Assembly: GCA_963799415.1 (NCBI GenBank)
Contig: CAWCXI010000001.1
Location: forward strand, 46,367 to 110,366
Origin: JAMXLO01 sp963799415
GTDB taxonomy: Bacteria; Pseudomonadota; Alphaproteobacteria; Acetobacterales; Acetobacteraceae
Direction: 5' to 3'
Length of the DNA stretch: 64,000 nt
Both the position numbers and the translations under genes were made by a program. Below the pieces are notes generated by a model that had not been told where the DNA came from, searched no databases, and was given only the letters and a program-made list of their open reading frames with translations. Shown here one piece after another: positions 29,089-38,733 of this stretch (its first letter is position 1; each line of letters starts with the position of its first letter).

Positions 29089-30435
29089 ATGGCACTACAC
29101 ACCACGGCCGCTGCCGGCGCGCAGCTCGACCCGCTGGAACACGAGACCATCAGGCGCGTTGCCTGGCGTCTGGTTCCGGTGCTCATGCTGGGCTACTTCT
29201 GCGCCTACCTCGATCGGGTGAATGTTGGCTTCGCCAAACTGACGATGCAGCACGCGCTCAACTTCTCGGAGGCCGTGTTCGGATTTGGCGCCGGCGTGTT
29301 CTTCATCGGCTACTTTCTTGCGGAAATCCCCAGCAACCTGGTGCTGAACCGCGTCGGCGCGCGCAAATGGATCGCGCGGATCCTGCTCACCTGGGGCATT
29401 GTATCCGGCCTGACCGCATTCGTCTGGAACGACTGGAGCTTCTATGGCGTCCGGTTTCTGCTCGGTCTTGCGGAAGCGGGGTTCTATCCAGGTATCGTGC
29501 TGTACCTGACCTGGTGGTTCCCGTCCTATTACCGCTCACGCATGATGGGAATCTTTCAGTCTGCCAGTGTGATCTCGCTGATCATTGGGCCGCCGGTGTC
29601 AGCATATCTACTGACGATGGACGGCTGGCACGGCATACAAGGCTGGCAGTGGCTGTTCCTGATCGAGGCGCTCCCACCCATCATCATGGCCGCTGTCACC
29701 TGGGTACTGCTGACCGACCGTCCGAAGGACGCGCAATGGCTGAGGCCCGAACAGCGGAGTTGGCTACAGCAGCGTCTCGACGCGGAGCAGTCGCAACGCG
29801 AATCGGTGCACCGCTTCGAGCTCGGCGAGACCATGCGCAACCCTCGCGTTTGGCTGTTGACGGCGGTGTACTTTGGCCAGAACGTTTCGGGTTACGGCCT
29901 GCTGTTCTTCCTGCCGACCATCGTCAAGTCGTTTGGGGTCTCTACGATGATGAACGGCGTGGTGAGCGCCATCCCATTTGTGTTCGCCGCCGTGGCGATG
30001 ATCTATTGGAGCCTCCGCTCCGACCGGTCCGGCGCACGCACGATGTATGTCGCGTCAGCTTGTCTGTTGTCCGGGGTCGCATTGATGGCCTGCGTTTTCA
30101 TCGGGCCTCAACATCCGGTCTGGATGATGGTCGTGCTCATCCTGGGGATCATGGGCCAGTACACGATCGCACCGACCTTCTGGCCGCTGCCGACGGCCAT
30201 GCTGTCGGGTGTCGCGGCGGCGGGCGGCATCGCTCTCATCAACGCGGTCGGCAACCTTGGCGGCTTCCTGGGACCTTATATGTTCGGGCTGATCAAGGAC
30301 GCGACGGGTGGCAGTGATCTGATTGCGCTGATGGCAATCGGCGCTGCACCGGTGATCTCGGCGGTCATCCTGGTCGCTTTGGGGCACGACAGCCGGCTCG
30401 AGCGCATTCCGTCCAAGGCCGCGCCGGCAGAATAA
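29089..30435 (+). CDS. MFS transporter, anion:cation symporter (tartrate/phthalate-like) family
   Basis: A 448-residue inner-membrane transporter with twelve predicted helices. The ACS-family signature follows helix 1 (GYFCAYLDRVNVGFAKLTM), then GFGAGVFFIGYFLAEIPSNL and LGLAEAGFYPGIVLYLTWWFP. Members import organic anions such as tartrate, phthalate, galactarate or 4-hydroxyphenylacetate. The start at 29089 follows ACCGGGAGAACGTC. It is divergent from the malic enzyme gene (145 bp apart), which fits a role in dicarboxylate or sugar-acid uptake, though this is inference. Confidence 0.9.
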   Translation: MALHTTAAAGAQLDPLEHETIRRVAWRLVPVLMLGYFCAYLDRVNVGFAKLTMQHALNFSEAVFGFGAGVFFIGYFLAEIPSNLVLNRVGARKWIARILLTWGIVSGLTAFVWNDWSFYGVRFLLGLAEAGFYPGIVLYLTWWFPSYYRSRMMGIFQSASVISLIIGPPVSAYLLTMDGWHGIQGWQWLFLIEALPPIIMAAVTWVLLTDRPKDAQWLRPEQRSWLQQRLDAEQSQRESVHRFELGETMRNPRVWLLTAVYFGQNVSGYGLLFFLPTIVKSFGVSTMMNGVVSAIPFVFAAVAMIYWSLRSDRSGARTMYVASACLLSGVALMACVFIGPQHPVWMMVVLILGIMGQYTIAPTFWPLPTAMLSGVAAAGGIALINAVGNLGGFLGPYMFGLIKDATGGSDLIALMAIGAAPVISAVILVALGHDSRLERIPSKAAPAE

Positions 30436-30489
30436 CCCAGCCGGTTCGTCCGCTTTCGGAATCGCTGGGGCGCGCGGTAAACCAGCGCG

Positions 30490-33219
30490 ATGGCCGCATC
30501 CTCCCGCTCGCTGAATGCCGCCGGCGCCACGCCCGCCATGGCGCAGTGGTTTGCCGCCAAGGAAGCGCATCCGGACGCGCTGGTGTTCTTCCGGATGGGC
30601 GACTTCTACGAGCTGTTCTTCGCTGACGCGGAAGCCGCCGCCGCCGCGCTCGACATCGCGCTGACCCAGCGTGGCGAACATGACGGCCGGCCGATCCCGA
30701 TGTGCGGCGTACCACAGCACGCGGCAGAGGCGTATCTCGCCCGCCTGATCCGCCGTGGTTTCCGTGTCGCGGTGACCGAACAGATGGAGGATCCGAAATC
30801 GCGCACCAGCAAGGCGCCGATCCGTCGCGAGGTTGTGCGTCTCGTCACCCCCGGCACGATCACGGAGGAAGCGCTGCTGGAAGCCGGCAAGGCCAACCTG
30901 CTGCTCGGGCTGGCGCAGGATCGCGACGCCATTGGCGCCGCATGGCTCGATGTGTCTACCGGGCTGTTCGAGACCGCCGCGTTGGCACCATCGGAACTGC
31001 CTGGCCTGCTCGGACGGCTGGAGCCAGCCGAAATCCTATCGCCGACTGCGCTGGCGCTCGGCGAGTGGGCCGACAAGCGCGCGCCCGATGTCACGCCGTC
31101 GCCGCCGCTGGTGGCGCGGCGGCGGCTGGCGGAGACGTTCGGTGTCTCCAGCGTCGACGCATTCGGCAGCTTCACCGACGCCGAGGCGATCGCGGCGCTG
31201 ATGGCGGTGGATTACGTGCGCGCCACGCAGGCCGGCACGCTGCCGCGACTGGCTCGGCCGGCACCGCAGGGCATTACAGGTCTGTTGGCAATGGACGCGG
31301 CGACGCGCGCCAGTCTCGAGATCCATCGGGCGCGTGATGGTGGCACACGGCACTCGTTGCTCGGCACAGTGCAGCGGACGCTGACCCCGGCGGGTGCGCG
31401 ACTGCTCGCGGGATGGCTTGCCGCGCCTCTCAGCGATCCGACCGCGATCGCGGCGCGGCAGGATGCGTGGGCGTGGATGCTGGGAGACCGCGACGCCGCC
31501 GGGCGCCTGCGGGCTGCGTTGCGCACTGCGCCCGATATCGCGCGGGCGCTCGGGCGATTGTCGGTCGGACGGGGTGGACCCAGGGATCTCGCGGCGATAC
31601 GCGATGGCTTGCGCGCAGCACGGACGGCGATGGCGGCTCTGAACCCAGCTCCCCCTCCACTCGCGGGAGGGGGTTGGGGGGAGGGGGCGGTTGATGGCCC
31701 TCTGTCCCCTCCCCCCGGCCCCCTCCCGCGAGGGGAGCGGGAGGCTCTGGTTCTTGCCTCACTGCCGCTGCTGCTGCGATCGGCCGGGGCCGCCTTGCAG
31801 GTTGACCCAGCGCTCGAACAGATGCTGACCGCCGCGTTGGCCGACCCGGCACCGCACCGCCTGGACGACGGCAATGCCATCCTGCGCGGGTTCGATCCGG
31901 AACTCGACGCCGAACGCGCCCTGCGCGACGACAGCCGCCGGGTGCTGGCAACCCTCCAGCTCGACTGTGCGCAGCGCTACGGCGTTGCCAGCCTGAAGAT
32001 CCGCCATCACGCCCAACTCGGTTACGTCCTCGAGGTGCCAGCCGCCGCGGTCGAGAAACTGCGCGAATTTCCGGAGCTGACGCTTCGCCAAGGCATGGCC
32101 AATGGTGCCCGCTTCACCATGCCCGAGCTCTCCGCTCTCGACCGCCGCATCTCCGAGGCCGGCGAGCGCGCCGCTGCGCGCGAACGCGCAGTGTTCGCAG
32201 AGCTGGTGCGGACGGCACTTGCGTGCGCCGACGCCCTCGCGATCTGCGCTGACTCACTGGCCCTGCTCGACGCGATTCAGTCCGCGGCAGCACTAGCGGA
32301 GTCAGGCACCTGGTGCCGCCCGCATGTCACTGAGGACGATGCATTCCTGGTCCGCGCCGGCCGCCATCCGGTGGTGGAGGCGGCGCTCGCGGGACACGCG
32401 CAGTTTGTGCCGAACGACTGTGACCTCTCGCCCGACCAGCGCGTGCTGCTGCTCACCGGACCCAACATGGCCGGCAAGTCAACGTTTCTCAGGCAGAACG
32501 CGCTGATCATCGTGCTCGCCCAGGCCGGCCTGCCGGTCCCGGCTGAAGCCGCGACGATCGGCGTGGTCGATCGCCTGTTCTCTCGCGTCGGCGCCGCCGA
32601 TGATCTGGCGCGCGGGCGCTCCACCTTCATGGTGGAAATGACCGAGACAGCCGCCATTCTGCACCAGGCGGGCCCACGATCGCTGGTCGTGGTGGACGAA
32701 ATCGGCCGCGGCACCGCCACGTTAGATGGCCTCGCGATCGCCTGGGCGGTGCTGGAGGCGCTGCATTCGGCGATCCGCTGCCGCACCATTTTCGCCACAC
32801 ACTTCCACGAACTTGCCGAACTGGCCGACCGGTTATCTAAATTGAAGCCGCACACCATGCGGGTGAAGGAATGGAAGGGGAGCGTGGTCTTTCTGCACGA
32901 AGTGGCTGCCGGTGCCGCTGGCCGCTCCTGGGGCGTGCATGTCGCCGAACTGGCGGGTGTGCCGGCCCCGGTGGTACGTCGCGCCGCATCGCTGTTGGCG
33001 TCACTGGAGAAGCATGGCGGTCCTTTGGGCGCGGCCGGTGCGCCGCTTACCGCGTTGCCGCTGTTTGCCGCCTCGCCGCCGGATACCACGCCCGAACCCG
33101 ATCCGCTGGCGGAGGCGATCGCGGGCCTGGAGCCGGACCGGATGACGCCGCGCGACGCACTCGACGCATTGTATCGTCTGAAAGCGTTGCTGGCAGTTCC
33201 CGACACGGCCGCGAGCTAG
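30490..33219 (+). CDS. mutS: DNA mismatch repair protein MutS
   Basis: Mismatch-recognition ATPase. Domain I carries the mismatch wedge F-x-E in RMGDFYELFF (about residue 38). Connector, lever and clamp domains follow, then the ATPase: Walker A TGPNMAGKSTFLRQ (about 658), FSRVGAADDLARGRSTFMVEM, Walker B LVVVDEIGRGTATLDG and the ATHFHELAEL His loop. It is 909 residues, longer than the usual 850-880. The excess is explained by an in-frame 95-bp palindromic repeat encoding residues 387-418 within the core/lever region (APPPLAGGGWGEG, then SPPPGPLPRGER). The frame remains open through the insertion. glnD follows 13 bp downstream. Confidence 0.96.
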   Translation: MAASSRSLNAAGATPAMAQWFAAKEAHPDALVFFRMGDFYELFFADAEAAAAALDIALTQRGEHDGRPIPMCGVPQHAAEAYLARLIRRGFRVAVTEQMEDPKSRTSKAPIRREVVRLVTPGTITEEALLEAGKANLLLGLAQDRDAIGAAWLDVSTGLFETAALAPSELPGLLGRLEPAEILSPTALALGEWADKRAPDVTPSPPLVARRRLAETFGVSSVDAFGSFTDAEAIAALMAVDYVRATQAGTLPRLARPAPQGITGLLAMDAATRASLEIHRARDGGTRHSLLGTVQRTLTPAGARLLAGWLAAPLSDPTAIAARQDAWAWMLGDRDAAGRLRAALRTAPDIARALGRLSVGRGGPRDLAAIRDGLRAARTAMAALNPAPPPLAGGGWGEGAVDGPLSPPPGPLPRGEREALVLASLPLLLRSAGAALQVDPALEQMLTAALADPAPHRLDDGNAILRGFDPELDAERALRDDSRRVLATLQLDCAQRYGVASLKIRHHAQLGYVLEVPAAAVEKLREFPELTLRQGMANGARFTMPELSALDRRISEAGERAAARERAVFAELVRTALACADALAICADSLALLDAIQSAAALAESGTWCRPHVTEDDAFLVRAGRHPVVEAALAGHAQFVPNDCDLSPDQRVLLLTGPNMAGKSTFLRQNALIIVLAQAGLPVPAEAATIGVVDRLFSRVGAADDLARGRSTFMVEMTETAAILHQAGPRSLVVVDEIGRGTATLDGLAIAWAVLEALHSAIRCRTIFATHFHELAELADRLSKLKPHTMRVKEWKGSVVFLHEVAAGAAGRSWGVHVAELAGVPAPVVRRAASLLASLEKHGGPLGAAGAPLTALPLFAASPPDTTPEPDPLAEAIAGLEPDRMTPRDALDALYRLKALLAVPDTAAS
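31649..31743. repeat. 95-bp palindromic repeat, copy B (in frame inside mutS)
   Basis: Inverted repeat with arms 31649-31686 and 31706-31743 around a 19-base spacer. Arms again consist of C- and G-runs around CTCGCGGGAGG/CCTCCCGCGA. It has the same total length (95 bp) and organisation as copy A at 2448-2542, with several substitutions, so the copies are members of one family rather than an assembly duplicate. It is translated as a Gly/Pro-rich loop in MutS. Confidence 0.88.
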
Positions 33220-33232
33220 TACGCTGCATCCC

Positions 33233-36043
33233 ATGCTAACCCCAGTCGCCCAGCCGAAGCCGCCCGAGGTGTCGGTCTCCGCTCTCTCATCTGCGCTCAC
33301 CGCGTTGGCCGAGGAGGGCACGCCGGTGTCCCGCGATGCCGCGCTCGGGGCGTTTCGCCGCCATCTTGCCCGCATCCAGCAGCATGTGCAGCACGCCTTC
33401 GAGCAGGAGCAGATCACCGGCCTACAGGCCGCCCGCCTGCTCGGCAAGCTGACCGACGGGTTGATATCCGCGCTGTACGAGCATGCCACATCGGACACCG
33501 GCTTTGGCGAGCCGGACCATTTGTCGGTGGCGGGAACCGGCGGCTACGGCCGCGGCGTGCTCGCGCCGTTCAGCGACATCGACCTGTTGTTCCTGACCGC
33601 CGAGGAGGCGTCGCGGCAGACGCTCCAGGTGGTCGAGTACATGCTGTATTTCCTGTGGGACCTCGGCGTGAAGGTCGGCCACGCCACCCGCTCGATCGAG
33701 GACTGCCTGGTCGAGGGTGCCAAGGACACAACGATCCGCACCGCGCTGCTCGACTCGCGACACATCGCCGGCGACGCAAGACTGTTCAGCGACTTTCACG
33801 CCCGCTTCCGCGCTGCCTGCAAGGAGGCCGGTGTCGCCGAGTACATCGCCGCCAAGCAGGCAGAACGCGATGTGCGCCACCGCCGCTATGGCGACAGCCC
33901 GTTCGTCGTCGAGCCGAATGTAAAGGAAGGCCGCGGCGGACTTCGCGATTTGCAGACGCTCTACTGGATCGCGCGTTACGTCTACGACACCCAGACGATG
34001 GGTGAACTTGCCGATGTCGGCGATGTGCTATCGCCGTCGGAAGCGAAACATGGCCGCCGCGCCTGGGAGTTTCTGTGGACGGTGCGGTTCCATCTGCACT
34101 ACGTCGCCGGCCGCGCCGAGGAGCGACTGACATTCGATCTCCAGCCGGTGGTCGGCGCGCGGATGGGCTACACGCGCCACGGTCGGCAGGACGGCGTCGA
34201 ACGTTTCATGCGGCACTATTTCCTGACCGCGCGCGAGGTCGCCCGCCTGACGCGCATTCTGGAGCCAGGAATTCTACGTGAGGCGCTTGGTCCACCGGCG
34301 GTCGCGGCGGAGACCGACCCGGCGCTGCTGAAATGCGGCTTCGTGTTGGCCGAGGGTCGTCTGATGGCGGTTCCCGGGCGTGATTTCGATCGTGAGCCGC
34401 TGCAGATGCTGCGCATCCTGCAGGTGGCGCGCGACCGCAATCTGGAACTGCATCCGCTGGCAATTCGTTCGCTGATCCAGAACGAGCGCCGCGCCGTGGA
34501 ACTGCGCAGCGATCGCAAGGCGGCGGCGCTGTTCATGGACCTGATGTGCGGCAAGGAACCGGACCACCATCGCGGCAGCCAGCATCCGGATGGCGCACGC
34601 TGGCTGTCGATCCTGAACGAGACCGGCTTCCTCGGCCGCTTCATTCCCGACTGGGCGCGCATCGTGGGCCAGATGCAGTTCGACACGTATCACGTGTTCA
34701 CTGTCGATGAGCACACTATCGAGGCGATCCGCGTTCTGAACACGCTGGAGCGCGGCGAACTCGCAGAGGTGGCCCCGGTGGCGACCGGTCTGTTCGATCA
34801 CCTCCAGTCACGACGCGCGCTCTATCTGGCGATGCTGCTTCACGACATCGCCAAGGGTCGCGGCGGCGATCATTCGGAGATCGGCGCCGAGATCGCGTTG
34901 AAGGTGGGACCGGAACTTGGCCTGTCGGCGGAAGAGACCGAGACGGTGTCATGGCTGGTCCTGCACCATCTGCTGCTCTCCGCAGTTGCGTTCAAACGCG
35001 ACATCGAAGACCCGAAAACCATACTCGACGTCGCCGATACCATTCAGTCGCCCGAGCGGCTGCGTCTGTTGCTGATCTTGACGGTGGCCGACATGCGCGC
35101 CGTCTCGCCCAAGGTGTGGAACGGTTGGAAGGCGACGCTGCTGCGCGAGCTCTATGGCCGGGTTGCGGAAGTGCTGGCGGGTGGGCTCTCCACCACCGAG
35201 CGGGACGTGCGGGTGGAACGCGCGCGCCACGCCGCCGCGGCGCTGCTCTCCGACTGGTCGAAGGAAGACATCGAAAGGTTCACTTCACTGGGCTATCCGG
35301 GCTACTGGCTGTCGTTCGACCCCGAAACCCATGCCCGTCACGCAAGGCTGGTGCGCGACGCGGAGGCCCGGCAAGCTCCGCTGACCGTTGACACGCAACC
35401 GCTGCCGGCGCGGGCGGTAACAGAGGTCACCGTTTACTGTGCCGATCACGCAGGGTTGTTCAGTCGAATTTCTGGCGCATTGGCGGTCGCCGGTGCGTCG
35501 ATCGTCGATGCACGGATTCACACCCTGACCAATGGCATGGCGCTTGACACATTTTGGATCCAGGACGCCGCAGGTGGCGCATTTGATGCGCCGCACCGGC
35601 TGGCGCGGCTGGCGGTGCTGATCGAGCAGGCGCTGTCCGGCCGCATCCGCCTGAGCGCGGAAATCCGCAAGATGTCCAAGGTGTTGCTCGGGCGCCGAAT
35701 GCGGGCAATCCACGTGCCGCCGCGCGTGGTAATCGACAATTACGCCTCCAATACGCACACGCTGCTTGAAGTGAACGGCCGCGACCGGCCCGGCCTGCTG
35801 CACGATGTCACCGCGGCGATAAGCGACCAGGGGTTGCAGATCGCCTCGGCACATGTCACAACCTACGGTGTACGTGCGGTGGACGTATTCTACGTAAAGG
35901 ATGTATTCGGCCTCAAGGTCGAGAACGAGCGGAAACTCTCCGTGCTGCGCGATGCGTTGTTGCAGGCGCTGGCCAATCCCGATGAGGCGGCGCCGGTGCA
36001 GACGGTTCCGGCCAGGAAGCGCCGCCGTGCCGTTGCCGGGTGA
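33233..36043 (+). CDS. glnD: bifunctional uridylyltransferase/uridylyl-removing enzyme (PII sensor)
   Basis: Nitrogen sensor that uridylylates and deuridylylates PII in response to glutamine. The 936 residues are ordered as expected: nucleotidyltransferase domain with GGYGRGVLAPFSDIDLLF (about 102-119), PII-uridylyltransferase helical domain (VKEGRGGLRDLQTLYW), HD domain for uridylyl removal (LHDIAKGRGGDHSEIG, about 533), and two ACT domains at about 730-810 and 840-915 (GRDRPGLLHDVTAAI). Directly after mutS, as in related genomes. Confidence 0.97.
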   Translation: MLTPVAQPKPPEVSVSALSSALTALAEEGTPVSRDAALGAFRRHLARIQQHVQHAFEQEQITGLQAARLLGKLTDGLISALYEHATSDTGFGEPDHLSVAGTGGYGRGVLAPFSDIDLLFLTAEEASRQTLQVVEYMLYFLWDLGVKVGHATRSIEDCLVEGAKDTTIRTALLDSRHIAGDARLFSDFHARFRAACKEAGVAEYIAAKQAERDVRHRRYGDSPFVVEPNVKEGRGGLRDLQTLYWIARYVYDTQTMGELADVGDVLSPSEAKHGRRAWEFLWTVRFHLHYVAGRAEERLTFDLQPVVGARMGYTRHGRQDGVERFMRHYFLTAREVARLTRILEPGILREALGPPAVAAETDPALLKCGFVLAEGRLMAVPGRDFDREPLQMLRILQVARDRNLELHPLAIRSLIQNERRAVELRSDRKAAALFMDLMCGKEPDHHRGSQHPDGARWLSILNETGFLGRFIPDWARIVGQMQFDTYHVFTVDEHTIEAIRVLNTLERGELAEVAPVATGLFDHLQSRRALYLAMLLHDIAKGRGGDHSEIGAEIALKVGPELGLSAEETETVSWLVLHHLLLSAVAFKRDIEDPKTILDVADTIQSPERLRLLLILTVADMRAVSPKVWNGWKATLLRELYGRVAEVLAGGLSTTERDVRVERARHAAAALLSDWSKEDIERFTSLGYPGYWLSFDPETHARHARLVRDAEARQAPLTVDTQPLPARAVTEVTVYCADHAGLFSRISGALAVAGASIVDARIHTLTNGMALDTFWIQDAAGGAFDAPHRLARLAVLIEQALSGRIRLSAEIRKMSKVLLGRRMRAIHVPPRVVIDNYASNTHTLLEVNGRDRPGLLHDVTAAISDQGLQIASAHVTTYGVRAVDVFYVKDVFGLKVENERKLSVLRDALLQALANPDEAAPVQTVPARKRRRAVAG

Positions 36044-36194
36044 GCATTTCGTAATCTGTCACCGTAACTTGAAATATTCGCCAGGCAACCGAGTTCTGAT
36101 CCTGCACGGCACCGGTGACGGCTGTGATTGCCGGCGGACTGGAAAGAAGCTTACGGTTCTGTCATAGCCGACCAAACAGAGTGGAGGACTAATC

Positions 36195-36603
36195 ATGCGG
36201 CTACTTTCAAGAACGGCGTTCGCTGCGGCGCTGCTTGGCTCGACCTTTGCAGTGTCAGCGTTTGCTGCGTCTCCGGATACGACGGGCTGCCCTCCGGGGT
36301 TGCACCGTGCGGAGTCGGAAGGCGGCGGCGTTGGCTCGGTGAACGCAGCGACCCGCAAGGCGGACTCGGAAGGCGGCGGCGTCGGCTCGGTGAACGCGGC
36401 GACCCGCAAGGCGGAGTCGGAAGGCGGCGGGGTTGGCTCGGTGAACTCGGCGACCCGCAAGGCGGACTTGAGAAGGCGGCGGGGTCGGCTCGGTGAACGC
36501 GGCGACCCGCAAGGCGGACTCGGAAGGCGGTGGCGTTGGCTCGGTGAACGCAGCGACCCGCAAGGCCGAAGCCGAAGTGGCGTCGGCGGCCTGCATCAAG
36601 TAG
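36195..36603 (+). CDS. secreted protein of 17-residue tandem repeats (frameshifted in repeat 4)
   Basis: Not a family I can name. A signal peptide (residues 1-24, MRLLSRTAFAAALLG start, cleavage after AFA) leads to ASPDTTGCPPGLHR, then five copies of a 17-residue unit A-[ED]-S-E-G-G-G-V-G-S-V-N-[AS]-A-T-R-K (36309-36564), and ends AEAEVASAACIK. In repeat 4 an extra base near 36470 shifts the frame. Skipping it gives 136 residues ending at the TAG at 36601-36603, with the last two repeats intact, so an indel error is likely. The product would be a small, basic-acidic, glycine-rich exported protein with two cysteines flanking the repeat. GGAGGA ribosome site 5 bp before the ATG. Convergent with degP. 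Confidence 0.75.
36309..36564 (+). repeat. 51-bp tandem repeat, five copies, within the secreted-protein gene
   Basis: Units at 36309-36359, 36360-36410, 36411-36461, 36462-36513 (52 bp, one extra base) and 36514-36564. Consensus starts GCGGACTCGGAAGGCGG and ends GCGACCCGCAAG. Copies differ at a few positions only (C/T, A/G and one T-for-G Ser/Ala change). The unit length is a multiple of three, so copy-number change would keep the frame. Confidence 0.93.
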
Positions 36604-36629
36604 CGCATCGCCGATGGACTGAAGTCCCG

Positions 36630-36662
36630 AACCCGGCTGGTGACACAAACGCCAGCCGGGTT
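36630..36662. terminator. bidirectional hairpin between convergent genes
   Basis: Perfect 11-bp stem AACCCGGCTGG / CCAGCCGGGTT with an 11-base loop, followed on the plus strand by CGTTCGTT. It lies between the stops of the repeat protein gene (plus) and degP (minus), where a shared terminator is expected. Confidence 0.75.
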
Positions 36663-36668
36663 CGTTCG

Positions 36669-38045
36669 TTATGAGCCGGTGCCTCCCATCGACAGCGACA
36701 CCCACCGAGCACCGCTCTTGCCCTGGACCAGTACGGCGAGGAACGGGCGCCGTAGTTGGTGCGCCGTCTGTACGGCCTGTCGCACGTCGTCTGGCGTAGC
36801 CACAGGAGCCCCTTGCGCGGCGGTGATCACGTCGCCGGCGACGATGCCTAGGTCTCGTGCCTCGCAGTCGGCCTCCACCGAGGCGACCAGCACGCCGCTC
36901 ACCTTGGCGTCGATACCGAACTGTTTGCGCGCCACGTCGGTAAGCGCGGCAAGCCGCACACCGGGATCGGGCATCTTCTGGATCATCGCCGCGGCCATCT
37001 GAGCGCTCATCACACCGCCGCCCGGCATGTAGTTCGGCCATTGGTCGACCGTTGCGGTGACGGGTTGCTCCTTGCCATCCCGCCAGACGATCAACTGCGC
37101 CTGCTGCCCGACCGGCATTTGCACGATCGAGCGCATGAAGGCTCTCGGGTCCTCGGGTTTGGTGCCGTTGATCGCCGTCAGGATATCGCCTGGCCGCAGC
37201 CCCGCCGTGCTCGCCGGTCCGCCCGCGTCCACCGCGGCGATGATCGAACCCTTCTCGCCGCGCAGGTCCAACGCCTCGGCGAGCTCGGTCGTCACGTCCT
37301 GAAGCGTGAGGCCGAGCCAACCTGGCTTGGGATGACTGGGGTCGAGCAGTTGCCCGACGACGAACTTCGTTGTTCCGGCCGGAATTGCAAAGCCGATACC
37401 AATAAATCCGCCGCTCTGTTCGGGGTTGTAAAGCGCGGTGTCAACGCCAACCACCCGGCCATCGAGATCGACCATGGGACCGCCAGAGTTACCATGATTG
37501 ATGGCCGAATCGGTTTGGATATAGTTGTCGAACGGCGTGTCCTGAATGTCCCGGTTCAGCGCGCTGATGATCCCCGACGACACGGACATGCCGAGACCAA
37601 GTGGGTTCCCGATCGTCAGCACGGGATCACCAACATGCAAATTCTCGCTGTCACCCCACTGCAACGCTGGCAGCGGCCGGCCGGCATCCACCTTCACCAC
37701 CGCAAGGTCGGCCATCGCGGCAACCGCCAGCAGCCTGCCAGACACGCGATCGCCGTTCTCGAAGGTCACCTTGATATCGATGGCGCCGTCTATGACGTGC
37801 TTGTTGGTGACGATGATCCCACTGGGATCGATGATGAAGCCGGAGCCATAGGTCTTCACCCGCCGCGGTGAGTCACCCTCCTTTTCCGGCTGCTTCACCT
37901 TCCAGGTCGAGATGTTGACGACCGCCGGCATGGCGTTTCGCGCCACGGCGGCATCGCCGCTCTCCATGACGCGCGCCGTGACTGGCCCAGTCGCCAACGG
38001 CACAGCGATGAGTGCGACAAGGGCCAGGGTCAGGATGCGGTTCAT
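36669..38045 (-). CDS. degP: Do/HtrA-family periplasmic serine endoprotease
   Basis: Periplasmic protease/chaperone. Signal peptide at 1-24 (ALVALIAVPLATG). Trypsin-like domain with the full triad H83 (TNKHVID), D113 (ADLAVVKVD) and S187 (HGNSGGPM). Two PDZ domains follow at about 250-335 and 350-455. At 458 residues it matches DegP/DegQ. The second PDZ domain is the one duplicated as the orphan gene at 6662-6982. Reads towards the repeat-protein gene and shares its terminator hairpin. Confidence 0.95.
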   Translation of the reverse strand: MNRILTLALVALIAVPLATGPVTARVMESGDAAVARNAMPAVVNISTWKVKQPEKEGDSPRRVKTYGSGFIIDPSGIIVTNKHVIDGAIDIKVTFENGDRVSGRLLAVAAMADLAVVKVDAGRPLPALQWGDSENLHVGDPVLTIGNPLGLGMSVSSGIISALNRDIQDTPFDNYIQTDSAINHGNSGGPMVDLDGRVVGVDTALYNPEQSGGFIGIGFAIPAGTTKFVVGQLLDPSHPKPGWLGLTLQDVTTELAEALDLRGEKGSIIAAVDAGGPASTAGLRPGDILTAINGTKPEDPRAFMRSIVQMPVGQQAQLIVWRDGKEQPVTATVDQWPNYMPGGGVMSAQMAAAMIQKMPDPGVRLAALTDVARKQFGIDAKVSGVLVASVEADCEARDLGIVAGDVITAAQGAPVATPDDVRQAVQTAHQLRRPFLAVLVQGKSGARWVSLSMGGTGS

Positions 38046-38142
38046 CGGGCCTCCCTACTTTGTCCAATCATACCACACCAAGAATGGTAGCCAAATCCAT
38101 TGAGGCACGCTGCAAATTCGGCAATCCGTCGGTCAATCAGAT

Positions 38143-38703
38143 TCACGTTGAGCGGTGGCAACGCCAGGGCAGTGGCAATAAGGCCGGCACCTCGTCACGA
38201 TATCGGCGATAGACGGCGCCGAACTGCCGCGTGAGAAAGCGTTCCTCGATGCTGATCTTGCGCAGGAGTGCGGCGGTGATGAGTGCCAGCGCGATCAGTC
38301 CGCGCCATTCGCCCAGGGCGATCGCCGAACCGAAGACCGCCAGCAGCAGGCCGGTGTATATCGGGTGGCGCACCCAACGATACGGCCCGAAGCGGATCAG
38401 TTCATGGTCTAGCTTCAGCGTCACCATGCTGCTCCAGTTGCGGCCAAGCCAGGTTCGGGCCGCGACGCTCAACGCGAGCCCCAGAGCAACGAGCACAAGA
38501 CCCAGCCAGAACCAGCCGGCGGCGCGCGGCAGGAAACGCGCGGCGAGCCAAACCACCGGCACGTGCGGCGTAGCCAGCAGCGCGGCGCCCAACGCGAGAG
38601 GAATGACGTGGGATAGCCGCGAGGCGAAACTCTCCTCTTGGAGCGTCGCCTTGGCGCCGATCGCGGCGATGGTCCAGTAGATCAGCCACGCCAGCCACAG
38701 CAC
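38143..38703 (-). CDS. isoprenylcysteine carboxyl methyltransferase (ICMT)-like membrane protein
   Basis: A 186-residue polytopic protein with about five membrane helices. The C-terminal signature of the ICMT/PEMT group is present: GPYRWVRHPIYTGLLL, an AdoMet-site motif, then IEERFLTRQFGAVYRRY. Bacterial members methylate small or lipid substrates that are mostly unknown; prenylated proteins are not expected here. It ends about 97 bp from degP and starts 31 bp from the end of nth, same strand. Confidence 0.85.
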   Translation of the reverse strand: MLWLAWLIYWTIAAIGAKATLQEESFASRLSHVIPLALGAALLATPHVPVVWLAARFLPRAAGWFWLGLVLVALGLALSVAARTWLGRNWSSMVTLKLDHELIRFGPYRWVRHPIYTGLLLAVFGSAIALGEWRGLIALALITAALLRKISIEERFLTRQFGAVYRRYRDEVPALLPLPWRCHRST

Positions 38704-38733
38704 CGGAATCGAGGTACTGATAGAACGCCCGCA

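Noticed and set aside
36309..36564. 51-bp tandem repeat as a CRISPR array
   Set aside because: Units are contiguous with no unique spacers, are translated in frame after a signal peptide, and no cas genes are near.
36193..37320. Long minus-strand open frame over the repeat gene and degP C-terminus
   Set aside because: Low-complexity Arg/Ala/Asp-Gly text typical of out-of-frame reading through a GC-rich repeat and degP; both real genes are well supported.
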